DNA of 64,000 nucleotides, taken from contig NZ_LMIJ01000024.1 of assembly GCF_001428665.1 (NCBI RefSeq), positions 20,277 to 84,276 of the forward strand, in the 5' to 3' direction. Positions within the stretch are counted from its first letter, which is position 1. The number at the start of each line of letters is the position of its first letter. The notes beneath the pieces were generated by a model that was not told the origin of the DNA, ran no database searches, and worked only from the letters and a program-made list of their open reading frames with translations. Position numbers and translations under genes: made by a program. The DNA is from Acidovorax sp. Root219 (lineage in GTDB: Bacteria; Pseudomonadota; Gammaproteobacteria; Burkholderiales; Burkholderiaceae_C). Shown one piece after another: positions 55,775 to 64,000 of this stretch.

Positions 55775-56812
55775 ATGTCCATCACCCCCCAGGAAGCGCT
55801 GCAGCGCACCATCGAACACCGCGAAATCTTCCACGACGAGATGCTGCACCTGATGCGCCTGATCATGAGCGGCGAGCTCTCGCCGGTCATGATGGCGGCC
55901 ATCATCACCGGCCTGCGCGTGAAGAAGGAAACCATCGGCGAGATCACGGCCGCCGCGCAGGTCATGCGCGAGTTTTCCACCAAGGTGCACGTGCCCGACA
56001 GCACGCACCTGGTGGACATCGTGGGCACCGGCGGCGACGGGGCCAACACCTTCAACATCTCCACCTGCTCGATGTTTGTGGCGGCTGCTGCGGGCGCCAA
56101 GGTCAGCAAGCATGGCGGGCGCGGCGTGTCGAGCAAGAGCGGTAGCGCCGACGTGATGGAGGCGCTGGGTATCCACATCAACCTCACGCCCGAGGCGATT
56201 GCCCAATGCATCGCCGAGGTGGGCATCGGCTTCATGTTCGCGCCCAACCACCACCCGGCCATGAAGAACGTGGCCCCCGTGCGCCGTGAGCTCGGTGTGC
56301 GCACCATCTTCAACATCCTCGGCCCGCTGACCAACCCGGCTGGCGCGCCCAACATCCTGATGGGCGTGTTCCACCCCGACCTGGTCGGTATCCAGGTGCG
56401 CGCATTGCAGCGCCTGGGCGCCGAGCATGCGCTGGTGGTCTATGGCCGCGACGGCATGGACGAAGTGAGCCTGGGCGCCGCCACCCTGGTGGGTGAATTG
56501 AAGAACGGCCAGATCACCGAGTACGAGGTGCATCCCGAGGACTTCGGCCTGCCCATGGCGAGCAACCGCGCCCTCAAGGTGGAAACGCCCGAGCAGTCGC
56601 GCGACATGCTGATCGGCGTGCTCAAGGGCGAGACCGGTGCCGCGCAGGACATCGTCTGCCTGAACGCCGGCGCCGCGCTGTACGCCGCCAATGTGGCGAG
56701 TTCCATCGCGGATGGCCTGGTCAAGGCGCGCGCCGCGATCGCCTCGGGTGCCGCGCTGGCGCGCCTGGACCAACTGGTGGCGCGCACGCACGCGCTGGCC
56801 GTTCCCGCCTGA
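55775..56812 (+). CDS. trpD: Anthranilate phosphoribosyltransferase
   Basis: The 345-residue protein has GGAG before the ATG at 55775, the PRPP-binding G-T-G-G-D-G at 84-89, K-H-G-G-R-G near 112-117 and S-G-S-A-D at 122-126. It adds the phosphoribosyl group to anthranilate. It is followed by a strong intrinsic terminator before trpC. Confidence 0.97.
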   Translation: MSITPQEALQRTIEHREIFHDEMLHLMRLIMSGELSPVMMAAIITGLRVKKETIGEITAAAQVMREFSTKVHVPDSTHLVDIVGTGGDGANTFNISTCSMFVAAAAGAKVSKHGGRGVSSKSGSADVMEALGIHINLTPEAIAQCIAEVGIGFMFAPNHHPAMKNVAPVRRELGVRTIFNILGPLTNPAGAPNILMGVFHPDLVGIQVRALQRLGAEHALVVYGRDGMDEVSLGAATLVGELKNGQITEYEVHPEDFGLPMASNRALKVETPEQSRDMLIGVLKGETGAAQDIVCLNAGAALYAANVASSIADGLVKARAAIASGAALARLDQLVARTHALAVPA

Positions 56813-56818
56813 CCGCAT

Positions 56819-56846
56819 CGCCGGGGTATCTGCCCGGCGGTTTTTT
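56819..56846 (+). terminator. Intrinsic terminator between trpD and trpC
   Basis: CGCCGGG (56819-56825) pairs perfectly with CCCGGCG (56833-56839), then GTTTTTT follows. The form is a textbook terminator. It either ends the trpE-D transcript or lets only a fraction proceed to trpC. Confidence 0.8.
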
Positions 56847-56871
56847 CCTTTCGCTTTTAGCATTGCCCACC

Positions 56872-57672
56872 ATGTCCGACATCCTCAACAAGATCGTGGC
56901 CGTCAAGCACGAAGAAGTGGCCGCTGCCACCAAGCGCATGCCCCTGGCCGCGATGCGTGCCGATGCCGAGAGCCGTGTGCTCACGCGCGACTTCGAGGGC
57001 GCGCTGCGCGGCAAGATCGCCAAAGGCCAGGCGGCGGTGATCGCCGAGGTCAAGAAGGCCAGCCCCAGCAAGGGCGTGCTGCGTGCTGATTTCATTCCGG
57101 CCGACATCGCCCAGAGCTATGCCCATGGCGATGGCACGGTGAGTGCGGCCTGCCTTTCGGTGCTGACCGACAAGCAGTTCTTCCAGGGCAGCGTGGATGC
57201 CCTCAAGCAGGCGCGCGCCAGCTGCCAACTGCCCGTGCTGCGCAAGGACTTCATGGTCGATGCCTACCAGATCTACGAATCGCGCGCCATGGGCGCCGAT
57301 GCCGTTTTGCTGATCGCGGCCAGCCTGGACGATGCGCAGATGGCAGACTTCGAGGCGATTGCCCGCAGCCTGGACATGGCGGTGCTGGTCGAGGTGCATG
57401 ACGGCGCCGAGCTGGAGCGTGCGCTCAAGCTCAAGACCCGTCTGGTGGGCATCAACAACCGCAACCTGCGCACCTTCGAGGTCTCGCTGCAGACCACGCT
57501 GGACCTGCAGAAGAACGTGCCGGCCGACCGCCTGCTGGTCACCGAGTCCGGCATCCTCACGCCAGCCGACGTGAAGACCATGCGCGACGCGGGCGTGAAT
57601 GCCTTCCTGGTGGGCGAGGCCTTCATGCGCGCCCCCGAACCCGGCGAGGCGCTGGCAAACCTGTTCGCCTGA
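56872..57672 (+). CDS. trpC: Indole-3-glycerol phosphate synthase
   Basis: The 266-residue TIM barrel has [13 protein letters not shown] at 56-68, L-R-K-D-F near 123-127, N-N-R-N-L near 198-202 and T-E-S-G-I near 224-228. It closes the indole ring of the tryptophan pathway. The ATG at 56872 is preferred; no Shine-Dalgarno is clear. It follows a terminator by 25 nt, so it may have its own start. ung is 17 bp downstream. Confidence 0.97.
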   Translation: MSDILNKIVAVKHEEVAAATKRMPLAAMRADAESRVLTRDFEGALRGKIAKGQAAVIAEVKKASPSKGVLRADFIPADIAQSYAHGDGTVSAACLSVLTDKQFFQGSVDALKQARASCQLPVLRKDFMVDAYQIYESRAMGADAVLLIAASLDDAQMADFEAIARSLDMAVLVEVHDGAELERALKLKTRLVGINNRNLRTFEVSLQTTLDLQKNVPADRLLVTESGILTPADVKTMRDAGVNAFLVGEAFMRAPEPGEALANLFA

Positions 57673-57689
57673 TCCATGGCCTGCCGCCC

Positions 57690-58400
57690 ATGACCGACGC
57701 CACCCAACTGCAAAGCGCCGACCCGGCCGACTGGCCTGTGGCTCCCGGCTGGCAGCCGCTGGTCGACGCCTTCTTCGCCAGCCCGCGTGGCCGGGCGCTG
57801 CTGGCCTATCTGCAAACGCGCCTGGATGCCGGCGCCGCCATCTTTCCACCGAAGCCTCTGCGCGCGCTGGACCTGACCCCACCCGAGCAGGTGCGGGTGG
57901 TCATCCTGGGCCAGGACCCTTACCACGGGCGTGGCCAGGCCGAGGGGTTGGCGTTCTCCGTCGCGCCCGGCGTGCAGTTGCCGCCCTCGCTGCGCAACAT
58001 CTTCAAGGAGATGCAGCGTGACCTGGAGACGCCGTTTCCGGCCTGGCCCGAGCCGGGCGGCAGCCTGGTGAAATGGGCGAAGAACGGCGTACTGCTGCTC
58101 AACACCGGCCTCACGGTGGAAGAGGGCCAGGCCGCGAGCCATTCCGGCAAGGGCTGGGAGGAACTGACCGACGCCGTCATCCGCCATGTGGCCGAAGGCG
58201 AGCGCCCGGTGGTGTTCATGCTCTGGGGCTCGCATGCGCAGTCCAAGCGCGCTTGGATTCCGGCCGACCGGGGACACCTGGTGCTCACCTCCAACCACCC
58301 CTCGCCGTTGTCGGCGCTGCGTCCTCCCGTGCCCTTCATCGGCAACGGCCACTTTGGCAAGGCGCGTGAGTTCCGCATGCAGCACGAAGGGCGGGCCTGA
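57690..58400 (+). CDS. ung: Uracil-DNA glycosylase (family 1)
   Basis: The 236-residue protein has the water-activating G-Q-D-P-Y-H at 74-79 and the minor-groove loop H-P-S-P-L-S at 203-208. It removes uracil from DNA in base-excision repair. The gene follows trpC by 17 bp on the same strand and is probably co-transcribed. Confidence 0.96.
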   Translation: MTDATQLQSADPADWPVAPGWQPLVDAFFASPRGRALLAYLQTRLDAGAAIFPPKPLRALDLTPPEQVRVVILGQDPYHGRGQAEGLAFSVAPGVQLPPSLRNIFKEMQRDLETPFPAWPEPGGSLVKWAKNGVLLLNTGLTVEEGQAASHSGKGWEELTDAVIRHVAEGERPVVFMLWGSHAQSKRAWIPADRGHLVLTSNHPSPLSALRPPVPFIGNGHFGKAREFRMQHEGRA

Positions 58401-58405
58401 GCCCG

Positions 58406-59389
58406 CTACCAGGGGCCGGGCAAGCGCTCCTTGAGCAGGTCAAGGAAGGCCTGCGCGGCCACGGGCAGGCTGCGGCCCGACAGGGTCTGCAGCTCCAGGT
58501 CGCGCAGGTCCATGCCCTGGTCGCCGATGGGCAGTGCGATGATGTCGCCAGCCGCCACCATGTGGCGCGCCGCGATCTCGCTGGACACCGACAGCCCACC
58601 CCCGTTCGCCACGAAGTGGAGCATGGTCTTGACGTGGTTGCTCACCAGCACCGGCTCCAGCTGCAGGCCCTGGCGGCTGCAGACGATGTCGATCATCTGG
58701 CGCACCGTGGTCTCGGGTGGCGGCAGGGCCAGCGGGTACTGGCCCATGCGAGCCAGTGTCACGCTCTTCGCACCGGCCAGCGGGTGGCCGGGAGGCACCA
58801 GGGCCAGCACCGGTGCCCGCTGGCGGTAGGCCACATCAATGTCCTTGTGTGGCGCGCGGCTGAAACACAGGCCGATGTCGGCCGCGCCGCTGCGTACCGC
58901 ACCAGGCACCTGGGCCGTGGGCAGGGACTGCACCTCGAACTGGATGCCGGTGTGCGTGCGCTGGAACTCCACGCACAGGCGCGGCACCAGTTCATTGGCA
59001 AACGCATCCGAGGTGGCCAGGCGCACCTGGCCCGCGCGCAGGCCCTGCAGCGCGCCGATCTCGCCGAGCGCCCGTTCGGCGTCGAGCACCGTGCGGCGCG
59101 CATGCGTGGCCAGGATCTCGCCGGCCGCCGTGAGCACCATGCCGCGCGGGTGCCGCTCGAACAGCGGCGTGCCCAGTTGCGATTCGAGCCCGGCGATCTG
59201 CCGGCTCAAGGCCGAGGCGGCCACGTGCAGCCGGGCCGAGGCTTCGGTGAGCGAGCCGCTTTGCGCCACTTCGAGGAAGTAGCGCAGGGCCGTGTCTTGC
59301 AGAAGTTGGGCGCGCATGGAGGGGTCGATGGGAGGTTTGCCGTGGATCATCTCAAAAAGCGAAGCGCTTTGCCGGTGCGGCAAAGCCAT
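58406..59389 (-). CDS. LysR-family transcriptional regulator
   Basis: The longest form has 327 residues. Starts at 59389, 59350 and 59317 are possible; the last gives the usual short N-terminus, and none has a clear ribosome-binding site. The HTH is at about residues 33-92 of the long form, with S-L-T-E-A-S-A-R-L-H-V-A-A-S-A-L-S-R-Q-I-A-G-L-E. The effector domain has D-I-G-L-C-F-S. It is divergent from the Bug gene. Confidence 0.88.
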   Translation of the reverse strand: MALPHRQSASLFEMIHGKPPIDPSMRAQLLQDTALRYFLEVAQSGSLTEASARLHVAASALSRQIAGLESQLGTPLFERHPRGMVLTAAGEILATHARRTVLDAERALGEIGALQGLRAGQVRLATSDAFANELVPRLCVEFQRTHTGIQFEVQSLPTAQVPGAVRSGAADIGLCFSRAPHKDIDVAYRQRAPVLALVPPGHPLAGAKSVTLARMGQYPLALPPPETTVRQMIDIVCSRQGLQLEPVLVSNHVKTMLHFVANGGGLSVSSEIAARHMVAAGDIIALPIGDQGMDLRDLELQTLSGRSLPVAAQAFLDLLKERLPGPW

Positions 59390-59404
59390 TTGCTGATTTG
59401 GTGG

Positions 59405-59415
59405 TGGTCATACGA
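59405..59415 (+). promoter_or_regulatory. FadR-subfamily-type operator motif
   Basis: TGGTCATACGA matches the GntR/FadR-type pattern T-N-G-T-N3-A-C-N-A exactly. It lies between the LysR and Bug genes, about 106 bp upstream of the Bug ATG. The flanks extend the dyad (GGTGGTC/GACTGCC arms imperfect). Confidence 0.4.
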
Positions 59416-59520
59416 CTGCCACATTCCTAAGATGAAGGCTGTTGCGCCGCGTTCCTGTGAATAGCGGGGAAGGGCGTGTCCGGTTCTTCCTGTCCCCGTT
59501 ATTTTTCTGGAGTGCTTCGT

Positions 59521-60507
59521 ATGCGTCTTTTGTCCTGGGGCCGTAGCGTGCTCGGCCTGGCCTGCCTGATGGCCGTGTGTGCGGGCGCGCATGCGCAGCA
59601 GTCCAACTGGCCCGACCGCCCGGTGCGGGTGATCGTCCCCTTCCCGGCCAGCGGTGCCACCGATCTCGTGGCCCGCGTGGTCGCGCAGCGTGTGGCGCAG
59701 GACCTGGGCCAGCAGATGGTGGTGGACAACCGCCCCGGGGCCGGCGGCACCATCGGCGCGGCCGAAGCCGCCAAGGCGCAGCCCGACGGTTACACCCTGC
59801 TGCTCACCACGAGCAGCACGCACGCCATCTCGCCCCACCTGATGCCGCGCCTGGCCTACGACCCGCGCAAGGACTTCACGCCTGTGGCCCACCTGGCCGA
59901 CGCACCCAGCGTGCTGCTGGTGACCAACTCGCTGCCCGTGAAAACGGTGGGCGAGTTGATTGCCTACGGCAAGGCACACCCCGGCAAGCTCAATTACGCC
60001 ACCAGTGGCAATGGCACCATCGTGCACCTGAACGCTGCGGCCTTCAGCGCCCAGGCCGGCATCGAGATGATGCATGTGCCCTACAAGGGCACGGCCCTGG
60101 CCATTCCCGACCTCGTGACCGGGCAGACGCACGTGCTGTTCGACTCGCTGCCCACGGGCATGCCGCATGTCAAGGGCGGCCGCCTGCGTGCCCTGGCCGT
60201 GACCAGCGAAAAGCGCAGTTCGCTGGCGCCCGAGTTGCCCACCATGGCCGAGTCCGGCCTGCCCGGCTATTCTTCGGTGACCTGGTTCGGCGTGTACCTG
60301 CCGGCTGGCGCACCGCCGGCACTGGTCGACCGCATTCACAAGGCCTTTGCCAAGGCCATGCAGTCGACCGAGGTGGCCGAAGGCCTGGCCAAGCTCGGCG
60401 TGGAGCCCGCTGCCCCCAGCACCCCCGCCAAGTTCGCCGCCATGGTGCAGGCCGACAGCGCCCGCTGGGCCACCGTGATCCGCCAGCACAAGATTTCCGT
60501 GGAGTGA
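59521..60507 (+). CDS. Bug-family (TctC) binding protein
   Basis: The 328-residue protein has GGAG before its ATG, a signal peptide of about 27 residues ending A-H-A-Q, and Bug motifs W-P-D-R-P-V-R-V-I-V-P-F, V-D-N-R-P-G-A and Q-P-D-G-Y-T. It binds an organic acid or amide in the periplasm. No permease lies nearby. It forms an operon with the gamma-glutamyltransferase-like gene, 8 bp downstream. Confidence 0.9.
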   Translation: MRLLSWGRSVLGLACLMAVCAGAHAQQSNWPDRPVRVIVPFPASGATDLVARVVAQRVAQDLGQQMVVDNRPGAGGTIGAAEAAKAQPDGYTLLLTTSSTHAISPHLMPRLAYDPRKDFTPVAHLADAPSVLLVTNSLPVKTVGELIAYGKAHPGKLNYATSGNGTIVHLNAAAFSAQAGIEMMHVPYKGTALAIPDLVTGQTHVLFDSLPTGMPHVKGGRLRALAVTSEKRSSLAPELPTMAESGLPGYSSVTWFGVYLPAGAPPALVDRIHKAFAKAMQSTEVAEGLAKLGVEPAAPSTPAKFAAMVQADSARWATVIRQHKISVE

Positions 60508-60515
60508 CCGAGACG

Positions 60516-62138
60516 ATGAACGCACGCACCCCTGCCGACACCCCCGCCCTGGACTGGGCCCTGCCCTATGCCTCCCACCGCAGCGCGGTGATGGGGCGCA
60601 ACGTGGTCTCCACCTCGCAGCCCCTGGCCGCGCAGGCCGGCCTGCGCATGCTGCTGGCCGGCGGCAACGCCGTGGACGCCGCGATCGCTGCCGCCATGGC
60701 CCTCACCGTGGTCGAGCCCACGGGCTGCGGCCTGGGCAGCGACGGCTTCGCCATCGTCTGGGACGGCAAGGAACTGCATGGGCTCAACGCCTCGGGCCGT
60801 TCGCCCGCTGCATGGACCCCCGCATACTTTGCCGAGCGTGGAGGCTTGCCCGAGACGGGCTGGAACGCCGTCACCGTGCCTGGCGCTGTGTCCGCCTGGG
60901 TGGCCCTGTCCAAACGCCTGGGCAAGCTGCCGTTCGCGAAGCTGGCCGAACCCGCCATCGATTACGCGCGCAATGGCTTTCCCGTCTCTCCCACCATCGC
61001 CCGGTTGTGGGCGCTGGGCGCTGCCAAGCTTGGCTCCCAGCCCGGCTTTGCCGAGTGCTTCATGCCCGGTGGCCGCGCACCGCGCGCGGGCGAGATCTTC
61101 CGCAGCGAAGCCCATGCGCGCACGCTGGAGCTGATTGCCCAGACCGAGGGCGAAGCCTTCTACCGCGGCACGCTGGCGCGCCAGATGGTGGAGCATTCCC
61201 GCGCCCATGGCGGCGCTATGACCGAGGATGACCTCGCATCGCACCAGGCCGACTGGGTGGGCACCGTGAGCCAGCGCTTCGGCGATTCGGTGGTCCATGA
61301 AATTCCGCCCAACGGCCAGGGCATCGCCACGCTGATGGCGCTGGGCATGCTCGAATCTCACGGTATCGGCGGCCAGCCGCTGGACCACGTGGACACGGTG
61401 CACGCCAGCATCGAGGCCATGAAGCTCGCACTGGCCGACCTGCACCAGTACAACGCCGACATCGACGCCATGCAGGCCGTGACGCCTCGCGACCTGCTCG
61501 ACGCCGACTACCTGGTGCAGCGCGCGCAACTGATCGATGCCGCGCAGGCCGGCGACCCCGGCCACGGCACGCCGCGCCCCGGCGGCACGGTGTACCTGGC
61601 CGCGGCCGATGCCTCCGGCATGATGGTCTCGTTCATCCAGTCCAACTACATGGGCTTCGGCTCGGGTGTGGTCGTGCCGGGCACGGGCATCAGCCTGCAG
61701 AACCGGGGCCACGGCTTCACCCTCACGCCAGGGCATGCCAACGAAGTGGCCCCGCGCAAGCGCCCCTCGCACACCATCATCCCGGCCTTCGCCATGCATG
61801 CCGACGGCACGCCGCAGATGGCCTTTGGCGTGATGGGCGGCCCCATGCAGTCCCAGGGCCACCTGCAGATGGCCCTGCGCGTGCTGCGCTACGGCCAGAA
61901 CCCGCAGGCCGCAGCCGACGCCCCGCGCTGGCGCGTGACCGGCGGCAAGGGCGTGGCGGTGGAGCCGGCTTTCGACCCCGCCGTGGTCGCCGCACTGCGC
62001 GCACGCGGCCACGAAGTCACGGTGGAGGAGGGCAATGGCGTCTTCGCCTTCGGCGGCGCCCAGCTCGTGCTGCGCGACGGTGGCAGCTACATCGCCGGCT
62101 CCGACCCGCGCAAGGACGGGCACGCGGTCGCTTTCTGA
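60516..62138 (+). CDS. Gamma-glutamyltransferase family protein
   Basis: The 540-residue Ntn-hydrolase-type protein has the family start G-G-N-A-V-D-A-A-I-A near residues 50-58, P-G-A-V-S-A-W, and the self-processing region R-P-G-G-T-V-Y near 350-356 (usual T-T-H is T-V-Y), followed by the nucleotide-like G-F-G-S-G and P-S-H-T-I-I-P. It has no signal peptide, unlike E. coli Ggt. Substrates of such cytoplasmic forms are gamma-glutamyl amides or acyl amides; here it is unknown. It overlaps no other gene. Confidence 0.88.
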   Translation: MNARTPADTPALDWALPYASHRSAVMGRNVVSTSQPLAAQAGLRMLLAGGNAVDAAIAAAMALTVVEPTGCGLGSDGFAIVWDGKELHGLNASGRSPAAWTPAYFAERGGLPETGWNAVTVPGAVSAWVALSKRLGKLPFAKLAEPAIDYARNGFPVSPTIARLWALGAAKLGSQPGFAECFMPGGRAPRAGEIFRSEAHARTLELIAQTEGEAFYRGTLARQMVEHSRAHGGAMTEDDLASHQADWVGTVSQRFGDSVVHEIPPNGQGIATLMALGMLESHGIGGQPLDHVDTVHASIEAMKLALADLHQYNADIDAMQAVTPRDLLDADYLVQRAQLIDAAQAGDPGHGTPRPGGTVYLAAADASGMMVSFIQSNYMGFGSGVVVPGTGISLQNRGHGFTLTPGHANEVAPRKRPSHTIIPAFAMHADGTPQMAFGVMGGPMQSQGHLQMALRVLRYGQNPQAAADAPRWRVTGGKGVAVEPAFDPAVVAALRARGHEVTVEEGNGVFAFGGAQLVLRDGGSYIAGSDPRKDGHAVAF

Positions 62139-62199
62139 CGCATCAGAGAGCGGCTGTCGGCCCTGGGGGGCGGCTGCGTACCGGGTGATTGCCTTTTTG

Positions 62200-62240
62200 T
62201 TTCTGTATGGCAGAATATTATTATTGTTTTACAGAAAACA
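62200..62240. promoter_or_regulatory. Inverted repeats and AT-rich promoter region before the DUF2975 gene
   Basis: TGTTTT-ACAG-AAAACA is a perfect dyad (62225-62240), and TTTCTGTA (62200-62207) is the inverted copy of TACAGAAA (62230-62237). The region is far more AT-rich than the surroundings. It may carry both the promoter and an autoregulatory site for the XRE protein. Confidence 0.4.
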
Positions 62241-62253
62241 TGAGGAAATCACC

Positions 62254-62823
62254 ATGGTATCCGTCCAAAGCCCGGCCTTCCGGCGCCTGTCCCGCGGGCT
62301 GCACGCGCTGACCCTGCTGTGCGCGCTGGCGGGCGTGTGCTTTTCCGTGGCCCGCTGGCTGCTGCTGGGCCGTGGCGAATCGGGTGGCCTGGTGCAGATG
62401 CTGCTGCCCTCGCAGGCGCTGCAGGCAAACATTGCCGCCCCTTTGCAGATCGAAGTGAGCTGGCGCCTGGTGGGCCTGGCCATCGAATGCCTGCCGACCG
62501 CCGCCATGCTGTTCACCGTGTGGTGCCTGCACCGTATCTGCACAGCCTTCCTGCGTGGCGAGGTGTTCGGTCCTGCGGTGGTGCGCGGCTTTCGTGGCGT
62601 GGGCTGGGGCTTCATCGCGATGTTCGCGGCCTCGCTGGTGCACGGCGCGGCGGTGACGGCGCTGTTGTCCTGGTTGGCCTCGGGCCAGCGCGGCGGGCAG
62701 GTGGCGCTGTCGGTGGGCTCGTTCGAGGTGAGCGTGCTGATCGTCGGCCTGATGATGCTGCTGCTGGCCCACGTGATGGCCGAGGGCCAGCGCCTGCAGG
62801 AGGAGTCCAGTGCGTTCGTCTGA
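62254..62823 (+). CDS. DUF2975 membrane protein
   Basis: The 189-residue protein has TGAGG before its ATG and four hydrophobic segments (about 15-35, 60-85, 110-140 and 150-175). DUF2975 proteins are commonly encoded directly before a small XRE-type repressor, as here. The role is unknown, possibly membrane anchoring or sensing for the partner regulator. Confidence 0.85.
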   Translation: MVSVQSPAFRRLSRGLHALTLLCALAGVCFSVARWLLLGRGESGGLVQMLLPSQALQANIAAPLQIEVSWRLVGLAIECLPTAAMLFTVWCLHRICTAFLRGEVFGPAVVRGFRGVGWGFIAMFAASLVHGAAVTALLSWLASGQRGGQVALSVGSFEVSVLIVGLMMLLLAHVMAEGQRLQEESSAFV

Positions 62824-62876
62824 CCGCGCTGTGACCCGGCGGCTCCATTCCCGAGGCATGCGCCGGAAAGGTGGCC

Positions 62877-63125
62877 ATGCCCATCGTCGTCAGGCTCGAT
62901 GAAATGCTGGTGCGCCGCAAGGTGAAGTCGCGCGACCTGGCAGCGCACGTGGGCATCACCGAGGCCAACCTGTCGCTGCTCAAGAGCGGCAAGGTCAAGG
63001 GCGTGCGCTTCGAGACCCTGGCTGCCATCTGCGACTACCTGCAGTGCCAGCCGGGTGACCTGCTGGCCTGGGTGGCGCCCGAGAATGGTGTGGACGACGG
63101 CGCCGTGGACGATGTGGCCACCTGA
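62877..63125 (+). CDS. XRE-family HTH regulator (YozG-like)
   Basis: The 82-residue protein has an HTH at about 17-62, with S-R-D-L-A-A-H-V-G-I-T-E-A-N-L-S-L-L-K-S-G and F-E-T-L-A-A-I-C-D-Y-L-Q-C-Q-P-G-D-L-L. An ATG at 62877 is preceded by GGAAAGG. A GTG at 62871 is also possible. It forms a pair with the DUF2975 gene and overlaps the next gene by 14 bp. Confidence 0.9.
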   Translation: MPIVVRLDEMLVRRKVKSRDLAAHVGITEANLSLLKSGKVKGVRFETLAAICDYLQCQPGDLLAWVAPENGVDDGAVDDVAT

Positions 63126-63777
63126 CGGCTACCGCCCGGGCCGCTGGCGCCTGGGGGGTGCCGTGGCGGCTTCGCTGCTGCTGCACGCGGTGCTGCTGTG
63201 GCGGCTGGTGCTGCCGGCATCGGCCGTGCGGGTGCCCGAGCCGCCCGCCAGGCAGGCGATGGAAGTCCTGTGGATCACGGCTCCGCAGGCTGCGGCACCG
63301 GTGTCCAGAACGCCCGCGCCAGAGCCGGTGGCGGCGCAGCCCTCCCGGTCGGCGGGACCTCGGCCTGGGCCGGTGCGAGAGGGCCGCAGTGTGCGCCCGC
63401 CTGCTGCCTTGGCCCTGCCGCAGGACACAGGCCCGGGCCTGGTGGCCATGCCTGCGCCGGTGCCCGCCGCCTCCGATGCCCGCGATGTGCCCGCCATCCA
63501 ATGGAGCCCCGAGGGCGTGGCCCGCGCGGCGCGGCAGGAGCGGGAATGGCAGCGCCGCCATGGTTCGCCAGCCGCTGCGGCACTCGCTGCGAACGCGGCA
63601 AGCCCGGCGCCCCGGCCCCTGGGCACCCTCACCGAAAAGGAGTGGCAGAACACGTATGCCGGCCGGGTCACGCGCGTGGAAAGCGAGGCCGGCGTCTACT
63701 GCGTACGCCTGCCCTCGGCCAATCGCCTGCCGGAACAGGGGGCCGCGCCCCGCATTGCCACCGTCACGAACTGCTGA
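63112..63777 (+). CDS. TonB-like periplasm-spanning protein
   Basis: The 221-residue protein starts at an ATG overlapping the XRE gene's end. A membrane anchor lies at about residues 11-35 (L-L-L-H-A-V-L-L-W), followed by a long Pro/Ala/Arg-rich linker and a small C-terminal domain with two cysteines (Y-C-V-R, N-C at the end). The layout resembles TonB-type proteins, but no ExbB/ExbD lies near and the C-terminus is atypical. It could instead be an unrelated anchored periplasmic protein. Confidence 0.55.
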   Translation: MWPPDGYRPGRWRLGGAVAASLLLHAVLLWRLVLPASAVRVPEPPARQAMEVLWITAPQAAAPVSRTPAPEPVAAQPSRSAGPRPGPVREGRSVRPPAALALPQDTGPGLVAMPAPVPAASDARDVPAIQWSPEGVARAARQEREWQRRHGSPAAAALAANAASPAPRPLGTLTEKEWQNTYAGRVTRVESEAGVYCVRLPSANRLPEQGAAPRIATVTNC

Positions 63778-63820
63778 GCGTGCCCTAGTCCACTGAAACC
63801 GAGAAATCGGCTGTGCGCCG

Positions 63821-63914
63821 GGGTGGCAGCGGGATACAGCGCAAGGCGCGGGCTGCGGCCAAGGCTGGCCGCCTTGGCAAAGCCCGCAACGCAGCGATGT
63901 GCCTGCTGCCACCC
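63821..63914. repeat. Nested inverted repeat (94 bp) near the right edge
   Basis: Three perfect nested stems are GGGTGGCAGC/GCTGCCACCC (63821-63830, 63905-63914), GCGGGCT/AGCCCGC (63848-63854, 63881-63887) and CCAAGG/CCTTGG (63859-63864, 63872-63877). The 223 bp after the last gene carry no convincing coding frame. It might be a mobile-element remnant, a REP-like element or an RNA structure. Confidence 0.6.
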
Positions 63915-64000
63915 AGGCCCGCAGGGTGAGGGTCTGGCAGGGCCGCACTCGTCGTTGCCGTGCTCGCCGGGTGTGCAACCCGGCTGCGCCCGGCGCCTAG

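Overview
The window is GC-rich, gene-dense bacterial chromosome. Gene content and order (divergent apaG/rpe, gph, a trpE-G-D-C cluster, thiL, pgpA-pncC, many LysR regulators and several solitary Bug-type or TRAP-type binding proteins) point to Burkholderiales, most likely family Comamonadaceae (Acidovorax-like). This is inference from family content, not from a database search. No rRNA, tRNA, insertion sequence, prophage or CRISPR array was recognised. Most long open frames opposite or beside the genes listed are high-GC shadows.

Layout. 1-14.9 kb: a truncated DUF4124-glutaredoxin protein, a hotdog thioesterase behind a hairpin-rich leader, a THUMP-domain rRNA methyltransferase overlapping a PIN-domain gene, an SbmA/YddA-type ABC protein, a kinase-like protein overlapping an FMN glutamate-synthase-like membrane enzyme, a UPF0149/SEC-C protein, a SulP anion transporter, an NTF2-like protein, the pgpA-pncC pair, a DUF4139 protein and a phytase-like lipoprotein. 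14.9-27.2 kb is an accessory block: a beta-helix exoprotein, LysR with epimerase and nitroreductase, a PL10-like pectate lyase divergent from a TRAP binding protein, LysR divergent from a threonine-synthase-like enzyme plus a Bug protein, and a DUF2892-ECF sigma pair. thiL follows, then a 2332-residue signal-less ExeM/NucH-type nuclease with two near-identical lamin-tail domains. 35.5-41.8 kb: LysR beside a 66-residue protein, a cation:proton antiporter overlapping a YbdK carboxylate-amine ligase, and apaG overlapping the membrane protein named site-specific recombinase. 41.8-52.3 kb: rpe, a small periplasmic protein, a two-component system divergent from an SPFH/SH3 pair, gph, a chemotaxis receptor and a chalcone-isomerase-like protein.

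52.4-58.4 kb is the tryptophan region: a leader peptide with a Trp-Pro-Trp run, then trpE, chorismate mutase, trpG, a LysE-family exporter and trpD, four of these joins being 4-bp overlaps, then an intrinsic terminator, trpC and ung. 58.4-64 kb: LysR divergent from a Bug protein plus a gamma-glutamyltransferase-like enzyme, a DUF2975-XRE pair, a TonB-like protein, and a nested inverted repeat at the right edge.

The observations I rate highest are the trp leader peptide with an extended -10 placing the transcription start at its ATG; the recurrence of a TAnnAT-like hexamer exactly 6 nt before several start codons that lack a Shine-Dalgarno sequence (candidate leaderless mRNAs); the chorismate mutase and LysE genes embedded in the trp operon; candidate Pho boxes before the phytase-like gene and, more weakly, before the nuclease gene; and several unreported-looking operator palindromes.
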